From: Cynocephalus volans | Lineage: Eukaryota; Chordata; Mammalia; Dermoptera; Cynocephalidae | Direction of reading: 5' to 3' | NCBI RefSeq assembly: GCF_027409185.1 | Contig: NC_084463.1 | Location: 66,387,852 to 66,451,851, forward strand | Length of the DNA: 64,000 nucleotides | Part shown: piece after piece, positions 1 through 11,759 of the stretch | How the letters are laid out: every line of letters begins with the position of its first letter | Position numbering within the stretch: the stretch's first letter is position 1 | Made by a program: the position numbers and the translations under genes | Notes under the pieces: model-generated | What the model saw: only the letters and a program-made list of their open reading frames with translations | The model's database searches: none | What the model was told of the DNA's origin: nothing

Positions 1-1290
1 CTGCCCACATTTCTAAGATATGTTCCCCCTCCCATCTTTAAGGCCAACAATGGCCATCAAGTCTTTGCCACATCACACTGACACAGACTGTGCTGCCTCC
101 CACTTTTAAGGACCCTTATGATTATAATGGGCCTACCTGGATATCCTAGGCTAAGCATCCTACTTTAAGGTCAGCTGATTAACTGACCCCTTGCCATCTT
201 ACATATTCACAGGTTCCAGGGATTAGGATGCAGACATCTTTAGGTTGTTATTCTGCTTACCACAGCCTCGAGAGTCACTCACAACCCACCTGCAAAAAAA
301 AATCTCTTCTCCAACCCATATGAAGCCAATGCAGGAACGCATGCAACACTCCAAGGAGTATTTCCTCCCTCAAAAAACTCTATGCATTTTCACATTTCTT
401 TGTATTTCCTCATGTTGCTCCTCCACCTAGAATGTCCTTGCCAATCTTTTCCATCTGGTGAACTCATCATTCAAGAACTAGCTCCTACCCAATGATCTCG
501 AGGTGTCAAAAGAAAAAAAAAAAGAGAGAATGAGCTCCACTCATGGCTACCACAAACAGCTGGACAGCTTGCACACAGCACAAAGGCAGCTGGTAAAGCT
601 GAGGTATGGTGGGCTGAACCCATCCACCCAGCTCCCCAAACCAGGCCTGCCTGAGGCTGCAACCACCAGGAAGAAGACAGCAAGTCCAGAGGAAACACGG
701 TTTTTCTAATACATTTGGCCAGAAGGAGCACCTTGCCCAGTAACTCAACCTTTTCCCCCTAATTACACCATCCTCTAACTCCACAGCACTGAGTTACCTA
801 TATACTATTTACTATTATAACATTTTATACATATTTACTATTATAAAATTTGTCAAAATGTATCAACCGCACTCCACTGCATCACCGTTCCCTAGGGACC
901 CAGATATGAATTTTTCCTATGTACATTTACATAGGCCTCAACAAGTGCCTGTCAAATTGTTTCAAAGGTTTATAAATCCAATTGTTCAGTATTTCACCAG
1001 TGAGGCAACTAAGCACCACCCTGTACCCTGGCTCTATAATAAAAGTTGTATTCCCCAATGCTACCACCTGAGGAGCCACACAATGAGGAGTCTGCACCTT
1101 GGTTACCAAGAGAGTAACAAATCTGCTATTTAAATGATTACATGCTAGTATTGCTGGCCCCATTATTTCTTGACCAAATCTTAAAATATGTCTAAAATTA
1201 GAAAAATAAAACAGAACAATGCTCAGAGGAAAAAGAGCTATTCCTTCAACTTAATGAAAAGATTGGAATTTAAACATTTGTTTAACAAAT
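1..1290. other. Intergenic stretch without recognised gene
   Basis: No splice-bounded exon or long reading frame stands out. The first 270 bases look like an old interspersed-repeat remnant (a 'ttccagggattaggatgcagacatctt' style tail, family not assigned). A purine run sits near 510-530. Nothing else is supportable. Confidence 0.5.
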
Positions 1291-1294
1291 GAAT

Positions 1295-1520
1295 CTCAGT
1301 AAAGTACGGTGGTTTGGAGTCTGGTGTCAGACCTAGACTGCCTGGGCTAGAACTCCTTTTTCACTAGCTATTTAACCTTGTGCAAATAATTTAACCTTGC
1401 TATGCCTTAATGTCTTCTCATCCGTGTAATGGGAACAATTTCACATGGTTGTTTGTTATGAGGATATGGTAAGTCAACATGTACAAAAGTTTGATAAATG
1501 TTACGAATTATCATTAAAAC
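1295..1520 (+). mobile_element. MIR SINE
   Basis: Diagnostic MIR order is visible: 'gactgcctgggctagaactcc', then 'ctatttaaccttgtgcaaataa', then 'tcatccgtgtaatggg' and a 'gttatgaggat' segment. It is an ancient mammal-wide tRNA-derived SINE, heavily diverged. Confidence 0.85.
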
Positions 1521-1670
1521 AAGAGACCAAAAAGAATGAGCCAATGCTACAACCAGAGCAAAGCCTCTGGAAAAGGTCTAATCTTACACCAAACATCATC
1601 TCAACACTGACTGAGCACCTCCTCAAGGACAAGCACTGTGCTACCAGTCTCAGGAGAGCAAAGATGACTT

Positions 1671-2039
1671 CGGTGGACCCTCCATATCTGTGGGTTCCAC
1701 ATCCATTCCACATCCATGGATTCAACCAAATGTAGATCCAAAACATTCAAGAAAAAAAACAGATGGTTGTGTCTGTACTGAACATGTACAGGCTCTTCTT
1801 GCCATTATTCCCTAAACAATACAGTATAACAGCTATTCACACAGCATTTACATTGTATTAAATATTACAGATAATTTAGAGATGACAAAGTATATGGGAG
1901 GACATGCACAGGTTGTATGCAAATACTATGCCATTTTATATGAGGGACTTGAGCAATGGATTTGGGTATACAGTTGGGGGGGGGGACAGGGGGAGAGATG
2001 TCCTAGAACCAATCCCTTATGAATACCTAGGGATGACTG
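1671..2039. mobile_element. Tigger-like (pogo) non-autonomous DNA transposon
   Basis: The left end 'ggaccctccatatctgtggg' and right end 'cctagggatgactg' are inverted-repeat-like. The right end is followed by TA, the pogo/Tigger target. The interior carries the family's 'acagtataacagctattcac' and 'atgccattttatatgaggg' blocks. No transposase is encoded. A poly-G tract interrupts it near 1977. Confidence 0.7.
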
Positions 2040-2399
2040 TATATCACTGGTCTCTGAACTTGAGAGGTTCATGATCTAGCAGGCAGTTAAAGAAGTTAAA
2101 TAAAGAAGCAAATCATCACAGCCAGGTCATAAATGCTATAATAAAGGTATTTACACAACCCTACAGATGCACAGCAGCCCTAACTCTGCCTGGGGAGGTC
2201 AATAAGAGAAGTGTAAAACAAATCATGAAGGACAAGTACTACGTATCCCTAGGGTGGGTGGGAGAATGGGAATGCTCACTACAAGCAGTGAAAACATCAA
2301 GTACTGGAGAAGAAACATCAAGAAGCATCAAGAAACATGGCCAATTCACCAAACTGCAAATCATTCCTTCATGTGTGCTTGTCATGTACTGCTTGGTTT

Positions 2400-2530
2400 A
2401 CATACATTATTTGAACCTTACAACCTCTGGGTGATTAATAATCTGTTTGTTGAATTGGGAAACTGAGACTCAACGAACATTAAGAAATGCAGCTAGTCAA
2501 TACCTAAATTCAGTGAGATTTAAAACAGGT
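2400..2530 (-). mobile_element. MIR-type SINE fragment
   Basis: Reads as the complement of MIRb: 'ttgaaccttacaacctctgggtg', 'ggaaactgagactcaacg' and a degenerate 'gcagctagtcaa'. Diverged. Confidence 0.6.
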
Positions 2531-2689
2531 CTACCTGACCACAAATAACTTAGTTTTTCAATAGACTAGAACATGTTGACACATTGTTTGAAAATTTTCC
2601 TGAAAGTAACTGTGAGCCAAGTAAAGGTTTTAATCAGGAGTAAAATGATTGAGAATAGACTAGGGATGTAAAAGGCCTAAGAGCCAAAT

Positions 2690-2868
2690 CCCCTTGGCCA
2701 CCTGTTTCACTAATTAAAGTTTTACTGGAACACGATACTCACTCATTTACATACTTCTATGGCAGCTTTTGTGTTACAAGGACAGAGTTGAATAGTTCTA
2801 CCCTTATGACCTGCAAAGCTGAAAACATGTACTATCATTTACAGAAAAGGTTTGCTGACCCCTGCTGT
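2690..2868 (-). mobile_element. MER5A-like hAT-Charlie MITE
   Basis: Contains the MER5A landmarks 'ttactggaacacgatactca', 'tatggcagcttttgtgttac', 'agagttgaatagtt' and the terminal 'tttgctgacccctg'. Non-autonomous and old. Confidence 0.85.
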
Positions 2869-3089
2869 AAGCGACACCTACCGAAGTATTCTAGACAAGA
2901 GATGATGAGGCCTGACCTAGGGGATAGCAGTAGAGATGGAGATGCACTTGAGAAATTTAAGAAGCAGAATAGATCACCAGTGTGATCAGTCAGATGGTTA
3001 TAAGAATGGGTAAAAGAGAAGTGTCTAGGATTTCTTCTAGGTTTTCTGGCTCAATGGTCTGCTTAGATGGTGGAGCTAGGATGTGCTAA

Positions 3090-3575
3090 GCTAAAAGATG
3101 GTCCCCAAATATGTCGATGCCCTACCTAACCCCTGGAACCTATGAATGTTCCCTTATAGGGAAAAAGTGACTTTGCAGGTGTGATAAAAATTAATCACAC
3201 TTCTTGAAATAGGGAAATTTTATCCTGGATTATCTAAGCGGGCCCTAATGCAACCACAAGTGTCCTTATAAAAGGACAGCAGAGACAGACTTGACAGAGA
3301 ACAGAAGAAGGCAACATGTCCACGGAGGCAGAGATTGGAGTTATACAGCCACAAGCCAAGGAATGTTGGCAGCCACGAGAAGCTACAAGAAGCAAGGAAC
3401 AGATTTTCCCCTAGAGCCTCTGGAGGGATCATGGACCTGATGATGCCTTGATTTTGGCCCAGTGAAACTGATTTCAGACTTCTGGTCTCCAGAACTGTGA
3501 GAGAATAAATTTCTATTATTTTAAGCCACCAAGGTTGTGGTAATTTGTTAGAATGGCAACAGGAAACTAATACAT
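3090..3575 (+). mobile_element. MLT1-type MaLR LTR
   Basis: A nearly full solo LTR of the mammalian MaLR group. It has 'ggaacctatgaatgttccctta', 'gactttgcaggtgtgat', 'gggccctaatgcaaccacaag', 'gaggcagagattggagt', 'cacaagccaaggaatg', 'agaactgtgagagaataaat' (with the AATAAA signal) and a terminal 'ggaaactaatac'. No internal viral region is attached. Confidence 0.85.
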
Positions 3576-3864
3576 AGGATTATGGATTTAGGAGGGGTTG
3601 CTGAGGTATGAGGGAAAAGAAAATGACTTCTGGCACTTAACGTATCCTGTGACTCTATTAGGTAAAACATCCAGTATAGTCAGAAATAAGAATACGAACT
3701 CAGAAGAGCTCTGGGCCCAACACAATAAGAAGTCACTGGTACACAGGAATAAACCAAAAAAGGGCTGAGGCTATACTCCCTAGGCAATTCTACTCACAGT
3801 TCGAAATGAAATCTAATAGCAATTTACTTTACAGTGCCTTCTTGAAGTGCTTTGTATACAACAG

Positions 3865-4120
3865 TAGCAGTAATGATATAACAGCGAATATATGGAATAT
3901 CTCTATGTGCCAGGTGTTGTGCAGAATGCTTCACATGCATTATCTTACTAAATCCCCATAACGACTTATAAGGTAGGTACTATTATTACACCTTTTAAAG
4001 ACAAGAAAAAGGAAGCAAACAGAGTAACTTGCCCAGAGTCACACATCTGGTGAGCAGGAGCCGGGATCAAATCATCATCTGAACTCCAAAGCCCAAACTC
4101 TCAAACTCTAAGCTCTAACT
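3865..4120 (-). mobile_element. MIRb SINE
   Basis: Complement-strand MIRb with 'tatgtgccaggtgttgtgc', 'ttcacatgcattatcttac', 'aaggtaggtactattatta', 'cttgcccagagtcacaca' and 'gagccgggatcaaat'. Confidence 0.85.
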
Positions 4121-4539
4121 TTATTGTTAATCTCAGGGTCATTTAAAGGAAGACTACACCAGGATGACCCATGATGACTTAAATTCCAGGAATATTCCAC
4201 CTGTTAAATACCTGACTATACTGTGCTAGAAGGGGGCAGTCGCTGAGTTGGGTGAGCAGGCTGAGTTCGGTGGGTGAAGGCCATGGGATTTGGGGGAAGG
4301 AGGAGAGGAATTGAAGGACCTAAGGATCTTGAGGGGGAAAGAGGTTAAGAGGTCAAAGTCCTAACTACAAGGATACTTATCTGGGAACATAAGCTACAAT
4401 ATTGGGGATGATAGGCAACAGGAACAGACCAACAATCTAACTTTTCTACACCAATTCTTTGATAGCGACATGAGCAAGTGGAGAAAATGAGATGCGCACA
4501 GGAAGGAGGATGGATGATGTTGAGGGACAGTCTGTCTTA

Positions 4540-4775
4540 ACCATCAAAAGCAGAAGCTTTGCAATTAGAAAGACATGAGTCTAGGATCCAATTCCAAATA
4601 CCTGCTAAGTGTGAGAACTTGGGATAAGTTTTCGTATCCTCTTGGAGCCTCAATTTTCTCATCTGTAATATGGGAATATTCGGATCCATACCTAAGAAGT
4701 CAAATAATTAATACGTGATTTAAAATGTAGGTGTCGTTATTACCATTACTGTTGTATTATTACTATAAATATTAC
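4540..4775 (+). mobile_element. MIR SINE
   Basis: Has the MIR pattern 'aagtgtgagaacttgggataag', 'gagcctcaattttctcatctg', 'taatatgggaatat' followed by a trinucleotide-like ATT tail to about 4775. Confidence 0.7.
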
Positions 4776-4959
4776 TATAAGTTTTACAGCATTAGTCTCC
4801 CTGCCCTTAAGTACCATTGCATTTCTAACATTTTTTAAGTGTGGAGACGACGGTGGAGAGGCCTGGGTTGTGGCACCCACTGGACCACTCCTGGGGCCTT
4901 AACAGGGCTTCCGGTGACAACTCCCACCCCGTTCCCTTCTCCAGCCAGTGGACTTACGG

Positions 4960-5560
4960 CATGCTCCCCAGGCCGGGTCCCCAGGGACGGGTCCGCCCCC
5001 CGCTGCCGGCCCACTCCGCGCGCGGCAGGGGCCGGTCCGCGCCTCCTCCCCAGCTCCATCCTCACCTTCTCGTAGTTCTGAATAAGGCGGCTGATACCCT
5101 CGCGCTCAACCTGCCACTCGGGCTTCTTCAGCTGCTTCCTCAACAGCTTCTTTCCGTTCTGCCTATGGCTGTGTTTTTTCTTCCAGCAATTAAAGCTCCG
5201 CACCGGGTCGGGTAGGGCTCCCGGAGTCCGGGAGTCAGCAGTTTTGCCCATCGCGGCGGCGGCGGCTACAGCACAGACGGCCCCGAAACACGAGATACCT
5301 AAGGCCAGGCGGAGGCGCGGCACTGAAAGATGGCCGAACCAGCCTGGGGAAAGCGCACAGGGACGCATGCGCGAATCCAGGAGCCCGCCCCCGAGCCTTT
5401 GAAACCTGGCGCGCTCCAATGACGTCAAGGAAAAGGCGGGCGGTGACTGGCGATTTGGCTTCCACGGGGAGGAGCAGTCTCGGGGAAATGGAGACAAGGC
5501 GGTCTGAGGGGGAGGGCAGGTTCAGCGACTGCAGGAGCACACCCAGTCTTTAAAAGAACG
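4960..5560 (-). promoter_or_regulatory. CpG-island promoter for a minus-strand gene
   Basis: GC- and CpG-dense block in AT-rich surroundings, with no obvious TATA box. It contains an NRF1-like GCATGCGC (5365-5372), a CCAAT box (5416-5420) overlapping a full cAMP-response palindrome TGACGTCA (5420-5427), and a second TGACGTCA at 5588-5595. All lie upstream, in minus orientation, of the ATG at 5251-5249. This is a housekeeping-style architecture; transcription is inferred, not shown. A t-SINE sits directly behind it. Confidence 0.7.
5066..5251 (-). CDS. First coding exon of an unrecognised minus-strand gene
   Basis: The exon runs from an ATG in a strong Kozak context (gccgccgcgATGG, 5251-5249) through 62 codons to AAG|GTGAGG, a strong donor (GTGAG complement at 5061-5065), ending in phase 0. 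The peptide starts MGKTADSRTP. It then has a basic block (WKKKHSHRQNGKKLLRKQLK, about residues 23-42) and an amphipathic helix-like end (EREGISRLIQNYEK). A short start, a Lys/Arg-rich helix and a clean donor inside a CpG island argue for a genuine exon 1. I do not recognise the family, so no function is assigned. Later exons should lie below 4.8 kb or beyond the left edge; none was convincingly found. Alternatives are a decayed duplicate or a chance reading frame in a CpG island. Confidence 0.55.
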
Positions 5561-5601
5561 CCTGCGTACTGGTTGCCGTTACTATGGTGACGTCATACTA
5601 A

Positions 5602-5757
5602 ACTTTTTTTTTTTTTTTGTCTTTTTCGTGACCGGCACTCAGCCAGTGAGTGCACTGGCCGGCCATTCCTATATAGGATCCGAACCCGCGGCGGGAGCGT
5701 CGCCTCGCTCCCAGCGCTGCACTCTCCCGAGTGCGCCGCGTCACGGGCTCGGCCCCT
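5602..5757 (-). mobile_element. t-SINE-like tRNA-derived SINE, CpG-rich subtype
   Basis: Minus-strand copy: a poly(T) run (5602-5616), 'gtctttttcgtgaccggcac', 'ctatataggatccgaacccg' (complement of a box-B-like GGTTCGGATCC) and a head ending near 'gggctcggcccc'. It shares its body with copies at 20.4 kb and 32.7 kb. Many CpGs are retained, so it is fairly young and extends the CpG density of the neighbouring island. No clear target duplication was found. Confidence 0.8.
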
Positions 5758-5784
5758 GTTTACTCTTTAATAAAATGAAGGAGG

Positions 5785-6870
5785 ATTTTATACATATTCA
5801 GTAATCAAGCTTATTACCTTTGTTTTCAAATCTTCTATATCTTTATTACATCTTTTCTGGTCAAAAAAATGATTGATAAAGAAATGTTGAAAGCACCCAC
5901 AAGATGGTGAATATAAAAATGTTTTCCTATAGAACTGTACTTTACAAGATTTTATTTTAATTTGGTGGATATAATGTAAGAACTGTATCTTCATGGTCAA
6001 TTGAGTCTTCTATCATTATGTGGTGATCCTCTCTATCCCTAATACTAATTTTCATCTCAAAAACTATTATACCTAAAATTAATATAGCTATTAAAACTTT
6101 CTTTAGGTTATTGTTTTCCTGGTATATCCCTTTTCTATCATTTTACTTTTAACTTTCTCAAGTGCTTATTAGATGAGTCTCTTATAGACAGCATATATAA
6201 AATAAAATTTTATTATTATACAAACTGATAATCTCCATCTTTTGAAGTGTGTTTATCCCAATTAGATTTATTAGGATTACTGACATATTAGATTTTTTGC
6301 TTACCATTTTAATGTTTGCTGTCTATTGTCCCTGTGTTGCCTTTTTCGCATTGAATTTTGTGTTTTTGTTTATTTTCTCCATTTCTTATCCCTACTCTTC
6401 ACACTTGGTAGAGTTACTTCCTATTCATCTTCTTTTAGCAGTTACTCACATATTTTTATCATGCACGCTTAAAGCCCAAAGTTAATTATTTTATCCCAAT
6501 CTTGAAAAGCCAAAGAAACTTAAAACTTAAAACACTAATTCTGACACCCCTATTCTAACATGCATGTCGGTGTTATACAGCATTTTAGTTCTAACTACAA
6601 CAAATACTTGTATTTGATTCTACTAGTAGAAAGAATATGAGCATATGAAGCAGACAATTGTTGCTTAGATTAATTACACATTTGTCAATTTTCTTGCTCA
6701 TAATTCAGACTGTCCTTTTTGATGACTTTTATTTTTCCTGAAAGGCTCACTTTAGAAATCCCTCTAGTGTAAGTCTGTAGTGAAAAACTGGATTTTTGGT
6801 TTTTGTCTATTCAAAACTGTCAGTATTTCACCCTTGTCCATGGAAGATAGTTGTGCCAATTACAAATTTC
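5785..6870 (-). mobile_element. Old antisense LINE-1 fragment
   Basis: AT-rich sequence whose landmarks fit antisense L1 ORF2 ('agatgagtctcttatagacagca', 'ctgataatctccatctttt', 'cccaattagatttattaggat'). Strongly diverged with no open frame. Right boundary approximate, where the L2 begins. Confidence 0.6.
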
Positions 6871-6879
6871 TGAATTTTG

Positions 6880-8170
6880 ATACTTGTTTTCTTTCAGCAC
6901 CTTGAAAATATGATCAAAGACATCAGCAACATTTGTGACCTTGCTAAATCCATGTTTCTGGTCATCATCCCACTCTACGCTCAGGGACAGCTGGCACTGT
7001 TAATCACTTCTTCGAATACTTTCTTTCTTGGTTTTCAGGACCCTTCAAGCTCTCCTCTTTCCATCTAACTCTCAGTCTCCTGTGCTGGCTCATCAGCTTC
7101 TCCCAGTATCGTAGTGTCCCAGGACTCAACTCTCGGACCTCTTCATATAAGCTTCACTTTGGTGATTTCCTTCAGTCTTAAGGCCGTAAACCTCAACATG
7201 TATATTGACTCTCAAATTTATATCTCTGGCCTAACCTTCCCTCTAAGTTTTGTACTATTACATCCAAGTTCCTCCTCAGGATGTCTGCTTTTATCCCAAC
7301 AACCATCTCAAACACTCCATGTCCTATACTGGTATTCTGATCTTGCCCCCAAAATCTGCTCCTCCTGCTATGTTTTTCCATTTGAATTAATAAAACTTCA
7401 GTCCTCTCAGGTGGTCAAGCCAAAAACTGTATAGTCACCAGTGGCCCCTCCTTTCTCTTTTAGACCAGATCCAATCAATAGCAAATCCTGTGACCTCTAC
7501 CTTCAAATCTATCCTTATACAACCGATTCTCACCACCTCTATTGCAATCCTGGTTCAATCTCTCATTATCTCTTACCTGCATTGTTACGATAGCCTCAAA
7601 ATAGTTCTCGCTACTTTCACCTTTACCACAACACACACTAGCCAGAATGATCCTGTTATAATGTAAGTCACATGATTTCACTCCTACGCCCAAAACCCTC
7701 CAGCGACTCCACATCTCACTTGGTAAAAGCTGTAAATCTCCTTGCTTACGTCTTTTTTCTTTACCTATTTCTCTCTCCTTACACTGCTCCACTCACACGG
7801 TCTTCCTGTTGTTTCTCTAACTGCTCAGGCACCACTTCTATTCCTCAGCACCTTTGCATCTACTGATTCTCCTTTCTAGAATATTCTTCACCCAGATGTC
7901 TATATGGCTTACCTCCTCACCATCTTCAAGTTTCTGTTCTGAAAACAACTTAGCAAGACCTTCTCTGACCACCCAACTTAAAGATGTTCCCCCAACATTT
8001 TCTATGCTCATCTGTTTCATTTTTCCCATGATTACCACCTCCTATGATACCATGTATTTGGTTCATTTTGCTCACATTAGCTACTTGAGGGCATATTTAT
8101 AGTGGCTAAAACACTATGAGGAGTAGAAATAAACAGTTGTCATATAAATGAATGAATAAATGAATGAGTA
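6880..8170 (+). mobile_element. Long L2 LINE 3' region
   Basis: About 1.3 kb of L2 in order: 'ctcttcatataagcttcactt', 'caaatttatatctctggcc', 'ccaatcaatagcaaatcctgtg', 'aatcctggttcaatctctc', 'ccctccagcgactccacatct', 'cagcacctttgcatctactg', 'gaccttctctgaccaccca', ending in the tetranucleotide tail 'aatgaatgaataaatgaatg'. Unusually continuous for so old a repeat. Coding capacity is lost through multiple stops. Confidence 0.85.
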
Positions 8171-8339
8171 AATTATTTCACTGTCTTCTGATTTGTTCTT
8201 AGGGGCCTTTGTTACTTTGCCATTCATTTCAGAGTGATCCTTCTCTCTGTCCATTTTAGATTATTTTCTTGGTCTTTTTTGTTCAGTAGCACTTACTATT
8301 AATAATGTGTCTGGGAATGGGTTTATTTTTATTTGTTCT

Positions 8340-8470
8340 GCTTCATATATGTTATGCTTCCTGTATCACTGCATGATCTTCACCTCTCCTCGTTACCTTT
8401 CAGACCTTGTACCTGTCACTCTTCCCTCACTAACTCTGCTCCAGCCACACTAGCCTGTGTCTGTGGATTC
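8340..8470 (+). mobile_element. L2 fragment
   Basis: Carries the L2 block 'ctcactaactctgctccagc' and 'cacactagcctgtgt'. Flanking sequence (8170-8330 and 8480-8800) is AT-rich and weakly L1-like, not assignable with confidence. Confidence 0.6.
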
Positions 8471-8863
8471 ATGTCTTTCACTGATCTCAGAAAATGTTAA
8501 GCATTCGTTTCAAGTAATCTCTCTCATCATTTCTCTATTCTCTTGTCTTAGGACTCTAGGTAGACATGTATGAGACCTAATTATTCCATATTCCACAATC
8601 CTTAGCTTCTTTCATATTTTTCATCTTTTACTGTCTCTGTGCTGCATTTTAAGAAATTTTTCAGATCCTCTTGTAATCTGTGTCTATTCTGAATTTAGAT
8701 TATTTTATTCCAGCAAATGTATTTCTAAAAGCTCTATTTTGAATTTTTTGTAGTCTCTTATGGCTTGCTCATGTAGGACTCTATCTGCTGATTCCTTAAT
8801 CATTTTATTTATCATTATTTTTATATAATATTTATAACACATTTATATATTATATACCTAATA

Positions 8864-8944
8864 TGAGGGTACTTCAAAAAGTTTGTAGAAAAATAGTATT
8901 GAAAGATAATGCAATCTTACCATGAATTTTTTAAAGTACCCTCA
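8864..8944. mobile_element. Mariner-type MITE, copy 1
   Basis: An 81-bp near-palindrome with left end 'tgagggtacttcaaaaagtt' and right end 'aaagtaccctca', preceded by TA. It matches three other copies at 37.2, 56.0 and 57.0 kb. Short inverted ends, no coding capacity and TA targeting fit a Tc1/mariner-derived miniature element. Confidence 0.75.
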
Positions 8945-9404
8945 TTCTTGAAGCATCTAAAATCCATGAAGATCTAAATCTTTTATTTGATCTTTCTGAT
9001 TACACTCTGGAGGTTGTTCCTCATCCCCCACCCCTATTATAAATTTGGGGATCTTTGATTATAAAATTATATTTCGTTTATCTTACGCTTTGGAAAACCT
9101 AGGGACCTAACATAGGATGCTAACAACACTTTCCTGTAGAGAGTATTTATAGTTGTTCATTTTTTGGTTTTTGACTTGTTTTTAAAAAGCTAGGGCACTA
9201 TCACCTTGGGACCCCCCCCCCACTCCTACTTCTAACGTCCCAGGTTTAATTTTGGAGGCCTGGATTTTTTTTTTTTAAGGCCCCTGACTTTGTTGCTGGC
9301 CTTCATGGCTGTTATAATTTTTCACCTGCAGATGAGACCTTATGTGTGTACTCACAGATCACTACTCCAGTTTCAGTAATTTATTTTTTTAAAGTTTTCT
9401 TTAA

Positions 9405-9545
9405 CTTGCTTCTTTTCTTTCTTCCTTCCTTTCTTTTTCTCTGCCTCCCACTCTCCCTTCTTTTCCTTCTTTCTTCCCTTCTTCCTTCTTCATTTCTTCT
9501 TTCCTTTCTTCCTTCTTTCCTCCTTCCTCCTTTTTATTCTTCTTG
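9405..9545. repeat. Polypyrimidine (CTTT/CCTT) low-complexity tract
   Basis: About 140 bases almost purely C and T (ttcctt/tttctt units) on the plus strand, giving an artefactual Leu/Phe/Ser-rich reading frame. Simple-sequence DNA; not a gene. Confidence 0.85.
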
Positions 9546-10044
9546 GTAATTCTCTGTATATCCTGCGCACACAACAATTTAATGAATATTATGTTTAACG
9601 CAGGATCTAATTATTTTGTTACAAATAAGCCCGTCAAAATATCTATTTCACCATAGAGTAGTAAGTGAAAGTTAATGACTTTTATTTGTTATCGTTGTAT
9701 CTAAACAGTTATTCACCATAGGGCTTTTTTAATAAAAGCTTTTTCTTGTGGTTTCTTCTACCTTCACGCTGAAGTTACATGAATATTCACATATATTTTC
9801 CTTAGCTCCTTTATAGATAAATTTGTTAAATATTAATGCTTAATACCATGAAATTAATTTTGGTATGTGAAATAATGTAATTATCTACCTGTACTTTTTT
9901 CTAAATAGCAAATACATTGTTTTAACATTGTGTGCCAAATTCTTACACGTACTTGGAATTATTTCCAGATCTCTATGTTTTTCCACTGATCTGTTATTCT
10001 AATATATGATGAATAAGTAAGCTATGCATATTTTTCTGCCTCCT

Positions 10045-10245
10045 CATTCTCTTCCACTTTCTAGTCAATTGTAATCAGATCTCTGCTTCTACCACTTTCA
10101 TACAATTTCTCTCACCCAGTTTGCAGATTTCCAACATGAGGCACATAACCTGATGCTTACCTCCCCTAGTCTCTACAGTATTTAACAGTGCTGACACCTC
10201 TCTCCTTCTTGAAATAGTTCATGAACTTTTGGACACCAGGAAACC
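10045..10245 (+). mobile_element. L2 fragment
   Basis: Contains 'cagtatttaacagtgctgac', 'acctctctccttcttgaaat' and 'cactttcatacaattt', which match the L2 region just upstream of that in the 6.9-8.2 kb copy. Diverged. Confidence 0.55.
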
Positions 10246-10739
10246 ACCTTTTCAGCAACATTTATAGTATCTTCCACATATCCCTCTGTCAATAGATAGT
10301 GGTAAACTCATTGAATGTTGTGGGAAAGTCCTAAATCACCAGTCATCCAAACAGTAATGTCATAATAGTTTGAAAAACATTTTAAAAGTACAGATACCAG
10401 AGCCCTGCTCACAAATATCTTCTGTTTGAGTAGATCTAAGATGGAAATGGGGGATCATAATTTTAAATGTTTTGTAAGTGACTCTGACAAATATCCAGGT
10501 TGTGAATTGTTGATCCAGCCCAATCCTATTATCGCTTAAATGAAAAAATTGAGACAAAATTATCATAAGATTTTAAAAGTGGGTGGAATGCTGGGCATAA
10601 TCCAGCCAAACCTCTGATTTTGCAAGCTCTTAATCTGAGGTTCAGAAAGAAAAATGACACTGCAACACAGCTGCATATTCAGAACTACATCCCATTTACT
10701 GAAGCTTGAATACCAAGCAAGTGGATAGAGATCTTCATA

Positions 10740-10960
10740 AAATCTTTTGAAGGAGACAGTATTACTATTTTCATTTTAGAGATGAAAAAACTGACATCCA
10801 GAAACGTTGGATAATTTTTTTTATGACTACTTAATTAGTAAATGAAAGAGCCAAACTCCCAGGTAGTCCAACACCAGAGGCTGTGAGCTCACCTGCTCTA
10901 CTCTTGAAGTCTGCCCAACTCACATCTTCCACTGCTGACTCCTGAATACACACAACAACC
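10740..10960 (-). mobile_element. MIR-type SINE
   Basis: Complement MIR landmarks 'ttactattttcattttagag', 'atgaaaaaactgacatccag' and a degraded 'gagccaaactccc' motif. Confidence 0.6.
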
Positions 10961-11164
10961 CAGATAAAAATAAATAAAGCTTTGTTTTCCATCATTGTGC
11001 TTTAAGAGAAGATAGAAAAAATCCTAATGAAAGTAGATTATTACAAAAATCATTCCATGACACAGAAGTGGCAGCAATTCTTTGGGTCACTATTCTACGC
11101 AAACATGTCTTCTTTTCAAGTCAAAACTTAAAGTCATAACAAGTGTACATATAGGCGAAATAAA

Positions 11165-11350
11165 TAAATATTCCACCAACATTTATTGAGTCTTTACTAA
11201 GGGCCAGAAGCCAGGCTAAGCATTGTTGATATAATAGTGAATAAAACACACATGCTGTCTATCCTGAAAGTCTTCATCATCTAGTAGAGAAGACAGATAA
11301 CTAATCAGGCAATTAAACAAGAACGTGAGAACTGCTATTATTGAGGCCCT
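11165..11350 (-). mobile_element. L2 3' end fragment, antisense
   Basis: Shows the antisense L2 start 'caacatttattgagtcttta', 'agggccagaagccaggctaag', 'gtgaataaaacacacatgct' and 'agtagagaagacagataact'. Confidence 0.75.
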
Positions 11351-11759
11351 TATTTTTTACGTTAGTCTGTAAAACATACAACAGGAGCAGCTGGAACTGG
11401 CAGGATAAGTGAAGCAGGGTTTCTCTTCAGCTGATATCTGAACATTAACATAGAAGGAAAAAAAAGGGAGAGGAACAGCTAACAAGAGTGATGTGGAAAG
11501 GCAAATATTATTTAACCATTTAGGAAGCAGCACTGTTCAATAAACAAAATGTATCTACAAAGATGGTAGCCAGAAGAAAACAAGGGAAATCCCATACACA
11601 CTGTATAAATTATCAAGTTATTCTTCTACTATGTTTGAAAAACCATGCTGGATATGTCATTCTTATATACATTACTGCCTTATATTAAACAAAAATTATC
11701 CTGCAAATAAGTTTCTTAGAATTTTCTTATAATTAAGTAAGTAAAATCAGATTATAAAT

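Noticed and set aside
4835-5497. A 220-codon minus-strand frame around the first CpG island
   Set aside because: It runs through the donor GTGAGG and upstream non-coding GC-rich DNA. Only the 62-codon part from the Kozak ATG to the donor looks coding.
7114-7434. 106-codon plus-strand frame
   Set aside because: Falls within the L2 LINE 3' region and matches its non-coding or degraded sequence.
9346-9549. Leu/Ser/Phe-rich hydrophobic reading frame
   Set aside because: Product of the polypyrimidine tract, not a membrane protein gene.
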